Assembly: GCA_963969345.1 (NCBI GenBank)
Contig: OZ017770.1
Span: 7,697,246-7,761,245, forward strand
Length of the DNA: 64,000 bases
DNA from: Turbatrix aceti
Lineage: Eukaryota > Nematoda > Chromadorea > Rhabditida > Panagrolaimidae
Reading direction: 5' to 3'
This document shows, one piece after another, positions 10,094 through 22,420 of the stretch. Each line of letters opens with the position of its first letter. The first letter of the stretch is position 1. The notes beneath the pieces are model-generated. The model searched no databases. It was not told where the DNA came from and saw only the letters and a program-made list of their open reading frames with translations. The translations under genes and the position numbers were made by a program.

Positions 10094-13000
10094 CTATTTC
10101 TGTGATTTAGTGGATTTTTGAGCATGATGCCCTCTGTGAAATAGATTTCTGATTTTCTCTTTGGCGATTCCGATGGTTCCATGTGAAGATGTCTGTGACC
10201 CGATTGTAGACTGTCTCTTAGGGGAAGGATCACGCGACATGGGGACTTTGGTTGCGTCTTCGAGGACAGATGGCGAAGACTGGCGGCCACGTGGATCGCT
10301 GTACAATCCATTGAGCAGGGTTGGATCGGTTTGAGCGAGTGCATCAATCTTCGTTGCAGTGGTCTGCAAAAAATATTTATGTAGGTTATCTTCCGTGTTT
10401 TTTTTCCCTATTTTTGCTACGCGTTTGTTTTTATGTATATAACAACTTACATTGCTCAGTTCGTGAGTCGACGTACTCATGTTCATGCCTCCGCAGCAGC
10501 TCTGAGCAGCGTAGCCGGCACAGGGATGTCCATGGGAATGGGCTTGACTTGAACTACGACAAGCGTGGCTGTAGTGGCACCGAGGGCGGGAATGTCGTAC
10601 GGAAAGAATTTCGTGGCGCTGCCGATCAAGCAGAATGTCAATTTCTTGGCGATGGCTGAAAAAAAATTCCATTCAGTTCAAATTGTACTTCAAAGTCAAA
10701 CTCACCGAAGTAGCATTCGTTGAACGATTTCTTCGTAATCAAACTCCATATCAAGCTGAAAAAAAAACTCGTGTACAGAGGAAAAAAAGAAAGAAGTGCG
10801 AAAATAAAACTTTCACAACAACTTGACGATAAAGAAAACGAAACAGTAACCTTAGCTTCATAGTGCCAGCACATAGGAGTGCAACCGTAACAAAAGTCAT
10901 AGGGTGGAGGAAACATCTTTTGGTATCCCCGATGTTGAAGATGTTCAGTGGGATACGGCGTTTCGGGGATCATCGAGTGACTCGACATAACCGGCGTCGC
11001 CTTTGTGGCCTCCTTCTTCACCCCTCCAGCTGCCTGTCCCGTCTGCGAAGAAGCCCGTGGAACGTTGGCGGCCATGGTTGCACGCTGGGCAGCCCGGGCC
11101 GGTGCTTCGGCGATGTCCGGTAACTTGACGGGTCGAAGCGTCGCCTCGCCGATGACCGAGCCGTCCTCAGTCGTGCGGAGAGGAAGTTGCTCAAGACACA
11201 TGGGTCCATTCGGGTTGCGGCCGAGGGTCTGGCAGAGAGCTTGTTCGAGTTCCCGGATATCGTTGACTGCCAGCGAGGTCTTCTTGCGCACCGGCGTGGC
11301 AGGGGTGGAAGGCGTAACAGCGTTGGCAGCGACTGCTTTGGGCTTCGCCTGGGCGGCAGCGGCGGCCTGAGCGGCAGCATTCATCGCGACCTGTTGAGTG
11401 TCAATCGGCAGGATCGACGGCCGACCTCCGTTCGGACCGCTCGAAGCAGACGAATGCGTCGAAGGCTCCCCGGACGAAGGCGTTGCGTGCGAACAATTGA
11501 TAGCCGAATCAGGAGTTATCGAGTTCGCCTCAAGTGTCTGAGCCTTGTACTAAAATCACCAACCACAATCACGACATCGAAGGAAAAAAAAGAAACAACA
11601 ACAACAAAAAAAAGTGTGCAAATAGATTTACAAACGACCAAAAACTAACCTGATTGATTTCAGCATTGTGTGCATCGCTGCCGACGCCCTGTAAATGATA
11701 TAAGCACTGTTCAGTCGTCCGATCAATCGGATAAATAAAAAAAATAGCTTGCCTGGATGACATGTGCATCAGCGAGATTTCCCGATGGTACGTGAATGCT
11801 GGCATTGAGAGAAGGAGGAACGGACGCGTTGAACGAAGGCGGTGCAACCGATGACTGTGAATACGAAAAATCCGTTTCATCTGTAGCACCGGTCCCGGGT
11901 GCGACAGAGCTAGCACGCGCAGCCGCAGCTCGTTGATCGTATGTTTCGGGAATTACTTGTTTGTTCGTGAGTTGTTTAAGCTTCTCGTTGAGATCCATCA
12001 GATCGGGGTCAGCAACAGCGGTTGCAACAAAGTGGGCTTGCACAGGTGCACCGGCAGCCGGATGGGTGGCTGCAGCTGTGATGGAAGAAGATGCAGCCGA
12101 TGGAGGCACCGCAACGTGGTGCGTCAGGATGCCATGATTGGTAGTTGTGCTCAGGACATCCGCGTTGACGCCGCTCACCTTGCGCAGCTCAGAATCGAGT
12201 TCCTCGAGGGTTGTAGTGTTCGCAATTGGCTTGTCAGGCACCACCAAAGTGGCTTGCGCTGGAACTGGAACGGGAACTGAGGTGCTGGCAGCGGCCGGAG
12301 CTCCTCCGCTGGGAACTTGAACCTGAACGGCAGGAACGGTAGGAGGGGCCTTGACAGCTCCCGATGATGGCAAGGGCGATGTTGACGCCGCTGCAGCAGC
12401 CGTCGCAGTAGCGGGTGGATGAACAACGGCTCCCGAAGTCGTTTTAGCAGGTGGTTGATTTGGCACGGGTTGAACTTGGAATCGGGTCTTCGAAACCGAG
12501 CCAGCCGGGGTCGCGGGAGCCGGAGTCGCATCAGGCACAGCTGCTGGCTTGGCTGCGGTTTCTGCGGGTTTCGGTGGCTCGACCGATGGCGGAACAGACG
12601 GTGCCACGCTCGATTTCTATAAAATCAATTAAAAATACAGAAATACAATAAATTTAAAAAAAGCTCAAAGGTGTGCCAAAGATCACATTCAACATCGGTG
12701 AAAAAAAAAAGTGGGCACATACGCGATGGTCAATTTCGATGTACTCCGATTGAGCCGATGGCTGTCCTGAATTAAGCACAGTCGGTGTCACAGTGAACCG
12801 AGTTGTTTTGGTCGGTGGAGGCGCCGGAGTGGCCGCGGGTGCGTGATCCGTGCTTGGGGCAGGAGGAGGATTGCCTGGTGCTGGGTTCGTCGACACAACA
12901 GAGGGCTAAAACCAAAAGGGCGGTGTGTGTGTGTGACAAACAAAGAAAAATAAAAATGCAAAATCAAATGGCAACAGTAAAGCAAAAAAGAAGCGATCAA

Positions 13001-15952
13001 AATGGTTAGTGCGTAAGAAAACTGACTGTTGCGTCTTGGGACGGCTGGCGCATATCCGTAGTTATGTCCAAAAAGCTGACGACTTTGATGGGTTTTTCCT
13101 GCGGATTCATCTTCACTTTTTGAATGATTGTCTCAAGCTGCTCGACAACAAGAGACACATAATTCTGAGAAATGCAGTCCTGATCAAGCTGAAAAAATCA
13201 TTGTGAGTCAAAGGTTAGTCACTTTTTACTTGCTTACCAGCTTGTTAGCGATGACGTTCGGTTTGTCCGAATCAGGCGCAAACTGGAACTTGACTGTCTT
13301 GTGCGCTGTATCAAGCTGACAGCTTATCAGCTGAAACACCTGTGCGTAGTAAAATAAATATGGTCAAAAAAATAACCCACCGGCTGATTGTTTCCTTCGC
13401 TGGCCATGACACTGAGAACTTCCATAACAACTTTCTTGCGAGACTTCTTGACGGCGGCTGTGTTCGTGATATCGCCTTCCGAAGGTTGTGCTGTCAGGAG
13501 AGAGGTTGGTGGTGGAGCAGCGGCTGCTGCGGCAGCCGCAGCGGCAGCAGCAGCCTTTGCAGCCGCATCGCGTTCACGCCGGGCCTTCAGCTCCTCCTTA
13601 ACCGCCGCTTCCTCGGCTTTGCGTTCTTCTTCTTCCCTCTGTCGTTTCATTTCGGCGTGTCGATATTCCCTATCACGTTTGAATGCGTCCACCTTGTCCC
13701 TTATGAGCTTCGCGATAGTTGACGTGTCGGAGTCGGGAATGTGTTGTTGCTCGATCATTTGTTGAACCACTTCTTCTGCCTTGTCCTGCTCGATGTCAAA
13801 CGTGAACTGGAGACCCTCGTTTTCCTTGAACTTGTATTGCGTTCGCTTTTTCTCCGAGACGCGCAGTTGCATTTGAATCTAAAAATTAAAGATACTGATT
13901 AAAATTGCCCCAATGCCCCGCCTATTGAAAAAAACGTGTATGTAAAAAATCCATACCTCAGCATTTGTACCAACCACGTCTTGATCCCGATTAATGATAT
14001 CAACTCTCACGCCGTATTGTTCTTCGGGCATGAAAAAGTCGTCGTTGAGCAATTGCTTAGAAGTATCGCGTTCCTCCTTTCTTACACGGATGCATCGATC
14101 AATGATGTCTCTGATTTCGGGATATTGTTTTGGAATCTTGTCAAAGCAGGCGGGTTTAGTTCCCTGCAAAAAAACGCATAAGGCAGCAAAAAGAAAGCAA
14201 AACTCACGGAAATAACTTTTCGGTAGATCTGGGCAGGGTATTGGCATTCCGAGTAGGGATATTCGCTGGTAACCATTTCTAGCAAGCACATACCAAAGGC
14301 GTAGATGTCAACACCCTCATCGTACTGCTCTTCGTACATCTCGGGCGCCATGAACTCGGGTGTGCCAATGACGCTCTTCGCGTGTGACTTGTTCTTGAGT
14401 GTGGCCAAGCCGAGATCACCAATCTTGACGCTACCTGTCGTACCAGTAATGAAAATGTTATCACACTTCAAATCGCGATGAATGACGGGCGGATTACGCG
14501 TATGGAGAAAGTGTAGACCCTTCAGGATCTGTCGACACCAAGATTTGAGCACTTTGATATTAATTCGTTTGAAACGTTTCAGGTACATTTTGAGCGTTCC
14601 CGACGTCATGAGTTCCGTGACCAGTACGATGTACTTGCGCTTATTAAGCGCATCAGGTTTCTCCCAGAAGTTGTAGAAGCGCACGATGTTGGGATGCTGA
14701 AGTCCTTTGAGCATGTCGGCTTCTTCACGAAAACGCTGCCGATCTGCCTTGGATAACTTGTTGTCCTGCAGCTCGCACCACGCTACTGCTACCCCGGTTT
14801 CGGTGTCCAGTCCTCGATAGACAGTCTTGAAAGATCCACGACCTAACTCCTCGTCAAACTTCAGAAACCGATTATCTGAAAGAATAACCAAGGTACAAAG
14901 AAATAGAAAAAGAAACCAACCTGGAGATTTGTCGACAGGGTTCTCCTCGACCTCATCGTCGTCGTCCTCGTCGGTATAACCCTCGGCACGGGTGGTTATC
15001 ACCTTCTTCCAGGGCTCAGATGATCCAGTACCACTCATGATATTTGGTGGCGGCAGTGGAACAGAATTGGTCGCTTGTATTGCCTGGCTAGTAGACTGCT
15101 CTGTCTCAGTTGTGGCCATGGCAGGAAGATCCTCGCCTTTTCCTTCGTCTGGGAGATTGGTATCCGCCATATGTTTTTCTTCCTGGGCACTGTTTTCTTT
15201 CATAGGTGTGACTGTAATCACAACATTCTCCTTCTGCTCCTTTGGACTGGTCTTGGGCTCGTCTGCGGGTTCTTCCCGCAAAATTGAAGGAGGAGGCTCG
15301 AAAGCGGCGTTCGCGTCGGGAGTATCGGAAAGGGCATGATCCTTTATGGGTAAGGGGCGCGAGCCAGATGATTTCCTAGAAAGTCTAATTCTGTCTGTTA
15401 AGAAAAAGGATGTATTTTTTTTGTTTGCACCTGTTCCGATCAAAGACCGACTTTCCATGGATGCCTTGTTGGCCTTTGGTATCGCTGTCTGATCCATTAG
15501 CCCGATCGTTCCGTGGTATCCTCTGAAAGGGATAAAAATAGAACTTTTCAGTTTCTTGCAAAAATTTTTTGCAGAATGTTGTACATTCCAATTAACTCCG
15601 CCCGCTCTAAGATTCGGAGCTAGACCGGCACGACGTAATAAAAACATACACTCTTTGTTGTGGGCCGAGAAGAACGCCAATCACGCTGTACCGCTTCCAA
15701 CCGCGATTTCTCCTCTATCGGTAACCAGCTTTGAGACGAACTATAAAACCGAATCGTGAGTTTAAACACAAAAATCTTTGGCAATACTGACCTCGCAGAG
15801 GACTCCGCGTTCTGCTCTTTAACTTTTCGCATATTACGGCGCTTATAGTTGCCATTGTTGCTCTGGCTGGCGTGGTTCCGGGCATTTTCGCTCGCCTGGT
15901 GGTTGTTGATGACATTTTCATTAGACGTAGATGGTTTCGATTCACTGTTCAT
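10094..15952 (-). CDS. wnk-1: WNK (with-no-lysine) serine/threonine protein kinase
   Basis: Chloride/osmolarity-sensing kinase that activates SPAK/OSR1-type kinases (GCK-3 in C. elegans). Sixteen exons: 15792..15952, 15650..15740, 15431..15522, 14921..15390, 14208..14875, 13957..14163, 13381..13878, 13238..13339, 13027..13188, 12723..12905, 11753..12616, 11650..11688, 10851..11549, 10706..10755, 10451..10655, 10094..10363; all phases close, giving 1,586 aa. The kinase domain starts near residue 274: [11 protein letters not shown] carries the displaced catalytic Lys, VAWCELQ has Cys at the usual Lys site, then [15 protein letters not shown] and [16 protein letters not shown] with the activation-loop Ser. 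An autoinhibitory CCT-like domain follows ([20 protein letters not shown]), then a basic helix with poly-Ala, a second CCT-like domain, two RFxV-type motifs ([14 protein letters not shown]), Pro/Ala/Thr-rich linkers and a C-terminal coiled coil. One intron (donor at 11747-11752) is GC-AG. Confidence 0.97.
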
Positions 15953-17925
15953 AGTAGATTAACGGCCGCAGTAAAAAAACTATAAAAATGAGGAGAGAGC
16001 GAAAGCGGCACACAGTGCCAAAGAAACGCCAAAAGCAACTTTGTCTTTGGTTGTTACAGCGTAAAATCCTGCTTTTCTTGTTTAAAAACCCTGTAAAAAA
16101 AGTAACTGCATTATTTACTGCTCCGTAAAACCGCAACATGATAGCAATCATGTGTTTAACAAAGCGCGCAGAAGCGCAACAAAACGCAAGGCCAAAAAAA
16201 ACTTCGTCGAAGCATACATCGAAAACGTGACAGCGTCGTCATAATGCTCGCGAAAAAAAAACCACGGTACTTCTGATATTATTTTGATTTGTCAGGCATA
16301 ACTAACAGTTGGACAGGACAACGACAACGCAAAACCGAACATTTTTCACCGCATCTGCGCGATGGGATGCTATCGAAGTCTTATAGACTGTTCTCGCGGG
16401 GAGTCTTCCCCAACAGTTGTGCGTGCGCCAGTCGCGCCTACTCGACAGAGCATTCGTTGCGAAAAGCGTCAGTTCTATTGCATTTTTTTTCTGCGCCGTA
16501 CAACGCAAGAAAGACCTCAGCAGTTAAGAGCCAAAGGCAAAGCAAAATTTCGAGTCCAGTGTGCCCCGTTACCACTGGCTGCCACAGGGCGAGGCGGAGC
16601 GTGCCATGATCAAAAAACCCTTGTCGCGTTGCTTCGCGTTTCCTTTCGTTTTTTTCCTCCTGCTCTTTTCTAGCCCTGTTTGTCGCGGAATTAGTTTGTC
16701 AAGTGAGCTACACCAGCTTTCGAGAATAAAAAAGCTACTACTACTGCTTGCTTTGTTTTACAACTAAAGTGAACACCAGTAAGGAACGCAAGTACAGACA
16801 ACGGTGTTCTGATTTGGTTTTTTATCACGAGTTTTTGATGCGCTCTTACTTTGCGCTAAAAACATTCCACTCGCATAGATAGGGAAGAAGTGATTCGTGT
16901 GTCCTGGTTTTGTTTTATTTTTTTTATTATCGATGTACTCTTAACTAGACACTTTTTACAATTTCAATGAAAACTCCATTTTTGGAATTCGCAACTTTTT
17001 TTTCCGCTTTTGCTCTAAATAGACGCAACAAAAGTGCGATGCATCGTTTACAAATGCTTCTACTGTCTGAAGTTGATGAGTTTTTTGTGCTGAGGAATAT
17101 AAAGATTATAATTGCCTATGAAGCACATTCTATCTCCATCTGCAACAGTCTACATCTGGACTGCAGCTACCGGAGCTTATGTATAATGCGTGCACAATGC
17201 ATGGCTTCTAAACTCTATTTAAAAATCGTTTTTCAATAGATTATATAGGAGCATAGGATATTTGACAGGAAACGTGGATCATTATTTACAGTCGTGTATG
17301 TTTTCATTAAATTACTCGCCTTTTTTAAATATGGTATTTTTAGTCTCTGATTTATGCCTTTTAGAGGCAAAAGGGCAAATAAATATTATACATACATGCG
17401 TGCATAGTTTTTATACTAAAAATAATATATATCGTGTTGGCGGTCGTATATAAAACCCGATTCATGGAATACAAAAAAAAACAACTATTATTGTCCATTC
17501 TATTTTAAAGCTTATCACCACGAATTAGTAGTTAAAACAATGATTTATCACTGATGTACAACTACCGCCAATCGCAATTGGTTAACGTCAACTGCAAAAA
17601 TAATGCATGTGATGATAGCAAGCAAGTTGTAACAGTTTTCACGTTGTCTCGCATTCCTTGATTTTACGCATACATGCATGTTACGCCAGAAATAAGCGTT
17701 TTTCAATACTTCTAATTTGGATTATAACATCTGTCTTTCACTGACCGTATTTATTTCTAAACAAACACTCCAGATAATTAAAGGAAGTTGCAAAGAAATT
17801 ATAAAGTGCACTGGTACATTTTTTTGGCGAGAAAAAAAAACAATAAAGTAACAAGACGTTATTACTCTTGAATAGGGAAAAGGCTTATTAACGCAAAAAC
17901 ACTGGGGGCAAGCTATTAAAAATGG
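15953..17925. other. Intergenic region upstream of WNK
   Basis: About 2 kb, strongly AT-rich from 16.8 kb onward and more GC-balanced at 16.3-16.65 kb. Two overlapping + strand frames at 16289-16673 have no recognisable product or splice context. The region next to the WNK start presumably contains its promoter and 5' UTR; no discrete element can be supported. Confidence 0.5.
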
Positions 17926-19640
17926 TTAATTAACAGTATGGGCTCGGCTTCGAGTCTCTTCGTTTGAATGCTGTTGTTGATCGACGACTATTTTCAACGT
18001 TTGTCCAAGATCGTCGATGACATTAACACTTTCGACGAGATACAAGAGTGTTTCCCATATCATGTCCATCAATTTTCCGTCATCAATTTGATCGATTCGA
18101 ACGTCGATACCATATGGACTCAGTCGGAAGAACGGAATCGACGATGCTGCACACCGATCGGCTGTGCATTCAATGGCTGACTTTTCATGTCCGACGGACT
18201 AAAAAAAATTTTTTTTTTAGTTTTGAAAAAACATAAAAAATATTGAACAATAAAAGTCGAATAATATACCCACCTGCTCGACCAGAAGCAAAGCCATGTC
18301 GCGTAGATATTTGCTTTTTTTCTGAATAGATTTACCGCTTTTGTATCTACGCTTTGTTTGCATCGGTTCACCGGTTCCGATGGAAATTACACAACCCAGG
18401 GATATATTTTTGTTAGCCCGAGTGGATTTGTCAAACTCCTGGAAGTGGAAATTACATATGTATTAATATGTCAAAAATAAAGCTATAAGCTTACCTTGAA
18501 CAAAATTGTCAGAGGACAGTTTGCAACAAGCGACCCATCAACGAATACGTCATTGCCGATGTGATGGGGATGAAAATATGTAGGAGCGGCACTGCTGGCC
18601 CGCGCAGCGTCGCGAAATGATATGTCTTCGTTGGTGGCATCCTGTGACGGTATACCGATACTATAATTCCGAAAAGTATGCAGTTTGGCAGGTGTGCATG
18701 ATGCGTTGAGGGCAGGTACTGTGAGGCGCTTTGGGTAATTCTGAAATGTGTCGTTTTCATCGGGAAAGCAGCGCTGAAGGACAGCATTCATTCGATCCGT
18801 CTGAAAAATAATTTGAAGTTTATGTACAAGCTAGATGACCGTTTCTGGATGCTACCTGTTTGTCGATAACATTTCCAAAGAGTCGTGCAACCGTAGATTT
18901 GTCGATAAATATTTCATTTTTCATTTCCCAGTACAAAAAGAAGGTTTCGGTAAGTGTATAGCCCTTGGCAATTGCCAGGGCCAAAATAGAACCCGTACTG
19001 CAGCCTACCAGCCAATCGACCTTTTGAGCAAGAGATTCGTTGCCGAATATTCTGCGGGACACAAAAAGCAGGCACACAATGCTAACAAGGCCCCGCATTC
19101 CTCCACCATCGCAGGATAGAGCAATCATGTTCGTGTTGTTCGTTGCCTGAGTCTCAGCAAGACATTTGTTGTTAATGATTACTGGTTTCTTTAATTAAAG
19201 AAAAAATTAAACGTAAATCACATGCAAAAAGCAAGAACTCTTATAAAAGCTTACTGCGTGGAATTGTGCGTCATAGATAACTTGAGCAGTGTCAAGAAAG
19301 GCTTGGTACTTGGGACCACAAAGATCGCAAATACTACCAGAGTTCAGACGATCGTGCAGAGTTTTTTCACCGTACGAATCCTCGAATAATAGCGTTGGAC
19401 TTGCACCGATGGTAAGCAGAATCCGTGGATCGGTGATAGAGCATTCCGGCGAGGCCCAGACTTCTGCTACTTTGCCATTCAGCTGAAAAAAAAAACAAAA
19501 ACAAAGTACAATAAAAAAAATAATTGATGTGCACATACCTGAGCTGGAGAAGCAGTTCGAATGAAATCAATCAAATTCTGAATTCTTTTGATCTTTTTCT
19601 GTGATGGCAAAGTATGCGCGCACCGAGAAGTCGGAGCCAT
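17926..19640 (-). CDS. Patatin-like calcium-independent phospholipase A2
   Basis: Predicted intracellular lipid acyl hydrolase of the iPLA2/PNPLA family. Exons 19539..19640, 19255..19482, 18856..19188, 18495..18800, 18274..18438 and 17926..18198 give 468 aa, every intron in phase 0. Residues about 135-345 form the patatin domain: oxyanion loop CDGGGMRGLVS, nucleophile elbow VGCSTGSILALAIAKG (Ser-Asp dyad family), the AARASSAAPTYFHP motif and catalytic Asp in FVDGSLVANCP, then VISIGTGEP. The motif order matches the group VI iPLA2-beta catalytic domain, but there are no ankyrin repeats; the N-terminus is only about 115 residues. The start MAPTSRCAHTLPSQKK lies in a short first exon. The C-terminal exon (SVGHEKSAIECTADR...) is rich in Asp/Ile and ends in a polar tail. 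Nematodes have many short iPLA2 paralogues, so a one-to-one orthologue is not claimed. Confidence 0.9.
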
Positions 19641-20408
19641 GCTTCACGCCGTTTGCAAATAATGTATCCCGTTTTGAGCAGTATTTAAGGTCGGACGCAG
19701 TCCGTCTGCAATGATAAGCAAACAGTCAAAAGTCAAACAGGGCGACGATAACGCTTCAAATTTTAGAGCTTAAATATAAGAAAAAAAAACATGACAATGA
19801 AGGTTTTTTGTTGTTTGGTAACGCAGTTCCGCAAACGAAAAGAAAAGAATACGAACGTAAAACATGGAAAGTGAAATGGGAACTTGAAGTGTTAAAAATT
19901 GAATTGATCATTTTCATCTAATTCACACAAGATTGCTTGAGCAACCTTTCACGCCTCCACAAAAGAAAAAAAAGTACAAAATGCAAAACAAGGCGTAGAA
20001 TAAAAAATGTTGCATTAGTTTAGATGTCCAGACAGAGCGCTATATCATTTTTTTTCGTGCTTTTGTAAACGCATAGCAGACAAAACTAAAAAAAGTGTCT
20101 TGCTTTGACATACATACTGCCTCTGCTCTCAGGCAAGCTGCTTAAAAAAAGGAAGCACACGAGCTCGAGTTCTTTCACATTAGCTTTTTTCGTCTTTATT
20201 AAATATTGCATGTATTTATCGAATACTTTACATCCGCCAATCAATTTAATGGAAGTAAAAAACAAACGTATGAAAATCAATAACATAATTCCTTTTATCA
20301 GAGAAAGCAGAAAGGACAAAAAGTCAACGCACGGACAAAAAAAAAAACGAAACAACTGTTGGATTGTTGGACAACAAAACAAAACCATGCAAAAAAAAGA
20401 AAAAGAAA
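19641..20408. other. Intergenic
   Basis: About 770 bp between the iPLA2 start and the 3' end of the MADF-BESS gene, A/T-rich with many A runs. Short frames at 20086-20446 on both strands are compositional. No RNA gene or repeat was recognised. Confidence 0.5.
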
Positions 20409-20635
20409 TTACTCATATTGAGGCATTTCCAAAAAATGGTCCATAATTTTCCTAATTTCAATCTTTGCCTTAGCCAGCGTTGGCTTATTTAGGTCCTTCA
20501 GCATTAAGGTTAATTGTTGTCCAAAAAGAATGCAATCATAGAAGGGCGGACAATGCTGTGGGAAATCGCACTCTGCCGGTGGCGGGGACGGAAGCTGCGG
20601 TGGTGGCGGTAGCTGAGGTGGTGGCGGTAGCTGAG

Positions 20636-20666
<31 letters not shown>

Positions 20667-21864
20667 TGGTGGCTGACGCTTGGGTTGAGGCTGAGGCTGA
20701 CGCTTGGGTTGAGGCTGAGGCTGACGCTTTGGCTGAGACGGCGGCTGAGGCTTTGGCTTTGGCCGAGACGGCAGCCGAGGCTGTGGCGGTGGCAGACGCG
20801 CAATGTTGGGCGGGTAGCGGCAGCGCTGACTCGGATTCTTGACATTTTTTTTCTTGACAACCGGAGGACTCTGCGGGGCAACAAAGTAGGGGCTTCGGTA
20901 TGGTAGCATGCGTGAAGTGGTACGCCGGCTTCGACGGACTTTTGACGGCTGGTTTTCTGGCTCGGATGCCTTTGGCAGGATTTCGGGAACTTTTACCGGA
21001 GTGATCACCTCAGCAGGGACCGGGGTAAGAGGTGGCATGCTGTTGAGCCAGGAATTAATGCTTTCAGTCAGCTGAGCGTCGTTGAGAGGACAATTTGGCA
21101 AGTTCAAAGTGTTCCAGGTGGGTATTGGGGAAGGATCGAGGGGACCGAGGAGGTCTGCCCAATTCGACATCGATTCAGGTCGTTCTTCCAAAAACAGCGT
21201 TGGAGGTAAGTCAAGAGCTTCTTCGTCGTCCGATGGCGTTTCTTCTTTCGAGGTTGACAGATTCCCGTCTTCTTCTTTGAGATGTGGTTCCAAAAACAAC
21301 ATTTCAGGGAGCATGCACGGCGACCGAGGAATGCTGTTAGGAAGTCGGTGACTGTTAGAAGCAACAGACTTTCTGGCACGACAGTCGTCGCGGAAACGTT
21401 TTTTCAGATAGTAGAACTGACGTCGGACAGTTAACGCTAAAATTTTCAAAATTATTTAAAAAACAAAAATGTGAAAAAATACATGTCTTGTTCAGCTTTT
21501 GAGCGATCAACCTCCAAATGTGTCCCTTGTGATTCCGGGAGTGATACAATTTGTGTTTCTTGTCGTACAGCTCAGGCCAAACACGGACGAGGTTGAGAAG
21601 TTCTTTGTAACTTGACTCCTTCGAATACCTTGGCTGTCCACGGAATTTGGCCACTGGCGGGGGCTTGGGATCCTCACGCATGAACTCTGCGATGTCCAGA
21701 AGATGCGGTTCTTCAGGCGCGACGGCATTAAAAGGGTCGTTTATTGTTTCATCCATCAAGATGTCATTTGATTCAGATTCAGCTTCAATCGAAGCAGAAT
21801 CCTCATCCAAGTTGAAAAGCATTCCAATTTGAGCGGAGCTAAAGCTAGCATACTGTGACGCCAT
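20409..21864 (-). CDS. MADF-BESS domain transcriptional regulator
   Basis: Two exons, 21483..21864 and 20409..21436, 469 aa. A single MADF domain spans about residues 85-155, read across the intron: LLNLVRVWPELYDKKHK, HIWRLIAQKLNKTSLTVRRQ and FYYLKKRFRDDCRARK, the conserved Myb/SANT-like DNA-binding helices. The middle is acidic and Pro/Ser-rich, followed by a basic patch (KVRRSRRTTSRMLPYRS) and a low-complexity Pro-Gln-Lys tract. The C-terminal segment FGQQLTLMLKDLNKPTLAKA continuing KIEIRKIMDH matches a BESS motif, which mediates protein-protein contact in insect MADF proteins such as Adf-1 and Dip3. The start is the ATG at 21862-21864, preceded by a TTTTAG-like acceptor context. Target genes are unknown. 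Confidence 0.85.
20575..20790. repeat. Pro/Gln-rich coding tandem repeats
   Basis: Inside the MADF-BESS gene: on the + strand, copies of GGTGGCGGTAGCTGA-type triplet motifs followed by about 24-bp units built on GGTTGAGGCTGAGGCTGACG. They encode a run of Pro with PPPPQL units and PKRQPQPQ repeats. Probably variable in length between strains. Confidence 0.8.
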
Positions 21865-22126
21865 TTTTGTGTCTAAAATAAATAAGCAAGGTTAAAAATA
21901 TTCGCCGGAACGAGCAAAAAATAGAGACGACGAGCAGATACCTAACACTACCATTCTACGTATATGCCTTTTAGTCACCCTGAGTGACTATCATGTGAGT
22001 AAAAAATATGTATTGGGATAAAAAAAAATGACTCAGAGAGCACAGTGTCGGCTGTCCTGTTCTACTAAAAAAATGGGCTTATGGTGAAACGAGCAAGGCA
22101 GTTGAGAGAAGAAGAACAGACAGCGT

Positions 22127-22420
22127 ATGGGGCATCTTTGTTTTGGCTTTGATCAAGGCAACGATGCACTTCTCCTGCCCGCACCGCTGGCGCATACAGT
22201 ATGCTACGAGGCGCAGTATGCTAATGAACGTTTAAAGGTCGGCAAAGAAAACGGATCCTTACTTATTAGACCTATCTACTTTGCTTTCGACGCAGGTGCC
22301 TGCAATACTTTTGTATTGAGGCAACGAGGAGTACAACAGGATCTTTTTGCACTCCTCGCTGCCATTAGAAACGTTTTTGACCTTTGGAATAACGCAAGAA
22401 AAACAGAATTTAACTTTTAG
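22127..22420 (+). CDS. Hypothetical small ORF
   Basis: A 97-codon uninterrupted frame starting at an ATG, MGHLCFGFDQGNDALLLPAP, with mixed composition rather than the Lys/Asn bias of the surrounding AT-rich DNA. No family is recognised, no neighbouring exon is evident, and there is no clear trans-splice acceptor at the start. It may be chance. Confidence 0.2.
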   Translation: MGHLCFGFDQGNDALLLPAPLAHTVCYEAQYANERLKVGKENGSLLIRPIYFAFDAGACNTFVLRQRGVQQDLFALLAAIRNVFDLWNNARKTEFNF

